A DNA stretch of 64,000 bases from Frischella japonica (GTDB lineage: Bacteria > Pseudomonadota > Gammaproteobacteria > Enterobacterales > Orbaceae). The first letter of the stretch is position 1, and the number at the start of each line of letters is the position of its first letter. Positions 62,389 through 64,000 of this stretch are shown here, one piece after another. The stretch lies in assembly GCF_014489845.1 (NCBI RefSeq), contig NZ_JABURY010000006.1, forward strand, positions 248,001 through 312,000. The letters are read 5' to 3'. Made by a program: the position numbers and the translations under genes. The notes under the pieces are model-generated. The model was not told the DNA's origin and did not search any database. It saw only the letters and a program-made list of their open reading frames with translations.

Positions 62389-64000
62389 TCAAACTTTATT
62401 TAGTTCATTAAATAATATTGCTTTAAATTGTTGTATCGAATGACACATTATGAGTTGGTCTAGTTTCTGTTCATCATTGATGAGTTCAATCAAACTACGC
62501 ATAATATTAAGGTGTGAAAATGAATCGATGGCTGCCAAACAAAAGATAATCTTTACCGGTCCCATATCTGGATTACAAAAATCAACCGGTTCACGCATAG
62601 TGACCACACTGACCCCTAATTGCTTAACACCATCTTCAGGGCGAGCATGCGCTAATGCTAAATGCTTACCTATCACAATATACGGACCATACTGCTCGAC
62701 CGAGTTAATCATAGCTTCGATATAGGAAGGTAAAATAAAGTGTTTTGTTAATAATGGCTCAGCAGCAAGGGTGATAGCTTGGCGCCAATCACGACAATGT
62801 TGCTGTAAGATAATGTCTTCATCTGTCAGAATATCTTTCAACATAGGCTGAATTTTCCTTTTATTAATTTTAAGATTGTTAAGCGCTAGACACTGTTCGA
62901 GTCGGTTATAAATGGGGGCAGATACAATACCGCCACTATCTTGAATTAAATCGACGAGTGAATAGAAAAGATCAGTTGCATCAGCTAAATGATTGACAAT
63001 GCGTTGATTAGCTCGATGTTTAGCTAAAAAATCGGTGATAATAGGATGATTTTTTTCTTTTAAAATGGGTTCTAATACTAAAACAGGATGCGCAGTATGC
63101 TGTAATGGAAATGTTGAAAAGATGAGGTCAAAATCAAGCTGTTCCAATAAGTCTAAATCATTACGTCCCAAAATTGCCAGGATATCAATATTAAAAAATT
63201 CTTTGAGTGTTTCAGCTAACAAATTGGAGGTAGCAATACCATGATCACATAGCACCACTGCTTTAAAATAGTAACTACGATCTTGATTTATCGCACTGGC
63301 AAACGTTGAAAAATGAATGGTTAAAAAAGCGATCTCATCATCTGAAACTTTATGACTTAATGTTGTTTCTAGCCCTTGTACAAAGTTTTTTATCGCTAAG
63401 TAAATTTCACCATAATTTTGTTTGATGCTATCAAGTAGTGGATTAATAATATGAATATTATTGCTCACTCGTGCAATCAATCCGGCTAGATGTTTGCAAA
63501 GATTTTCGTAAAGTTGTTCTTGTTTAGTTGAGAAAGGGATTTGTGTTTTTTCTTCGACATAGTTAACTAACTTGATGGCTAATAACTGTGCATTTAACCA
63601 CTCGACATAATTATTAATATCCTTAGTATTAAAGGCCTCTAGCATGTAAATGATATATTGCTGCTCTTGCCGATTAGCTTGCAAAGACATCCGTCGACAA
63701 ACTAAATCAATAAATTTGGTGATTTGGTCGGATTCAGTATGATTAAAATCGCTTCTGATCATTGTCAAATGATGTTGATGTATATTACGAATCAACCAAA
63801 TCGCGGTGAAAATAACAATTTGTTGTACATAAATTTCATCATGAATCTGGCTAATCGTTTGATGAGCAAGTTTTAATAAATTTTGAATAAGTTTATGTGG
63901 AATAAAGTTAAATAAAAGTTGTTGTATTGAACTTAATTCATGCAAAGGTTTATCAAGTTCAAGATTGCCATAAAATTGATTAATTGCTTCGTACATCATT
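62389..64000 (-). CDS. PRD-containing PTS regulator with EIIB- and EIIA-like domains, C-terminal part
   Basis: Partial: the gene continues past base 64000, and the N-terminal helix-turn-helix region is not visible. The shown 536 residues hold PRD-like helical repeats, an EIIB-like GAT domain (VVLCDHGIATSNLLAETL, near 250) and a C-terminal EIIA type-2 domain with the His of KHLALAHARP. This layout is that of MtlR/LicR-type activators controlled by PTS phosphorylation. It ends 26 bases before the EIIB gene and probably activates this operon. Confidence 0.88.
   Translation of the reverse strand, partial: MMYEAINQFYGNLELDKPLHELSSIQQLLFNFIPHKLIQNLLKLAHQTISQIHDEIYVQQIVIFTAIWLIRNIHQHHLTMIRSDFNHTESDQITKFIDLVCRRMSLQANRQEQQYIIYMLEAFNTKDINNYVEWLNAQLLAIKLVNYVEEKTQIPFSTKQEQLYENLCKHLAGLIARVSNNIHIINPLLDSIKQNYGEIYLAIKNFVQGLETTLSHKVSDDEIAFLTIHFSTFASAINQDRSYYFKAVVLCDHGIATSNLLAETLKEFFNIDILAILGRNDLDLLEQLDFDLIFSTFPLQHTAHPVLVLEPILKEKNHPIITDFLAKHRANQRIVNHLADATDLFYSLVDLIQDSGGIVSAPIYNRLEQCLALNNLKINKRKIQPMLKDILTDEDIILQQHCRDWRQAITLAAEPLLTKHFILPSYIEAMINSVEQYGPYIVIGKHLALAHARPEDGVKQLGVSVVTMREPVDFCNPDMGPVKIIFCLAAIDSFSHLNIMRSLIELINDEQKLDQLIMCHSIQQFKAILFNELNKV

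Overview
The window is chromosomal DNA of an AT-rich gammaproteobacterium. Nearly every housekeeping protein aligns, from memory, along its whole length with an Enterobacterales counterpart (OxyR even keeps the Cys199/Cys208 numbering). The low G+C, a dcw cluster combined with argCB-G-H and ilvGMEDA, PTS-rich carbohydrate uptake, oxygen-independent heme synthesis and T6SS/polymorphic-toxin debris fit an Orbaceae-type host-associated bacterium (for example Gilliamella of bee guts). That assignment is inference.

Layout. 1-2561: end of a beta-glucoside PTS permease and its 6-phospho-beta-glucosidase, closed by a terminator. 2562-3435: non-coding. 3436-8419: arginine biosynthesis (argC, argB, argG, argH) with ARG boxes before argC and over the argG ribosome-binding region. 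8594-12955: oxyR-fabR, bamD on the minus strand, then rluD-pgeF. 13023-16120: a small membrane protein, hemW and a decayed membrane-protein gene. 16250-16951: rsuA. 17133-35604: a complete division and cell wall cluster from mraZ to lpxC behind a three-copy MraZ operator. 35686-39865: yfbR, a self-contained unit for a 26-residue Lys/Ala/Pro protein, map, yaaA, yccJ and rbn. 40069-46655: ilvGMEDA behind a leader peptide and attenuator. 47026-48143: rplM-rpsI. 48210-52266: an accessory island. It holds a large polymorphic toxin, a small immunity-like gene, a duplicated and displaced toxin module joined to a decayed immunity-like remnant, and a vgrG-like 5' fragment split by a 415-bp IS3-type deletion derivative. 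52387-58126: hemN, yihI, coaA, a YqjC-like periplasmic protein, a small orphan ORF and nupG. 58837-64000: a minus-strand operon of PRD/PTS regulator, ascorbate-type EIIB and EIIC, a small TPR-like protein, a class II aldolase and a P-loop kinase.

How the genes work together. The core clusters build amino acids (Arg, Ile/Val/Leu), peptidoglycan and the divisome (MurC-F, MraY, MurG, Ddl, FtsILQAZW), lipid A (LpxC) and outer membrane (BamD). The attenuator, ARG boxes and MraZ operator are readable directly in the DNA. The least explained parts are the PTS-aldolase-kinase operon, whose enzyme set suggests a phosphorylated sugar is phosphorylated again and cleaved, the toxin island with its orphan module, and the tiny Lys/Ala/Pro-rich gene with its own promoter and terminator.
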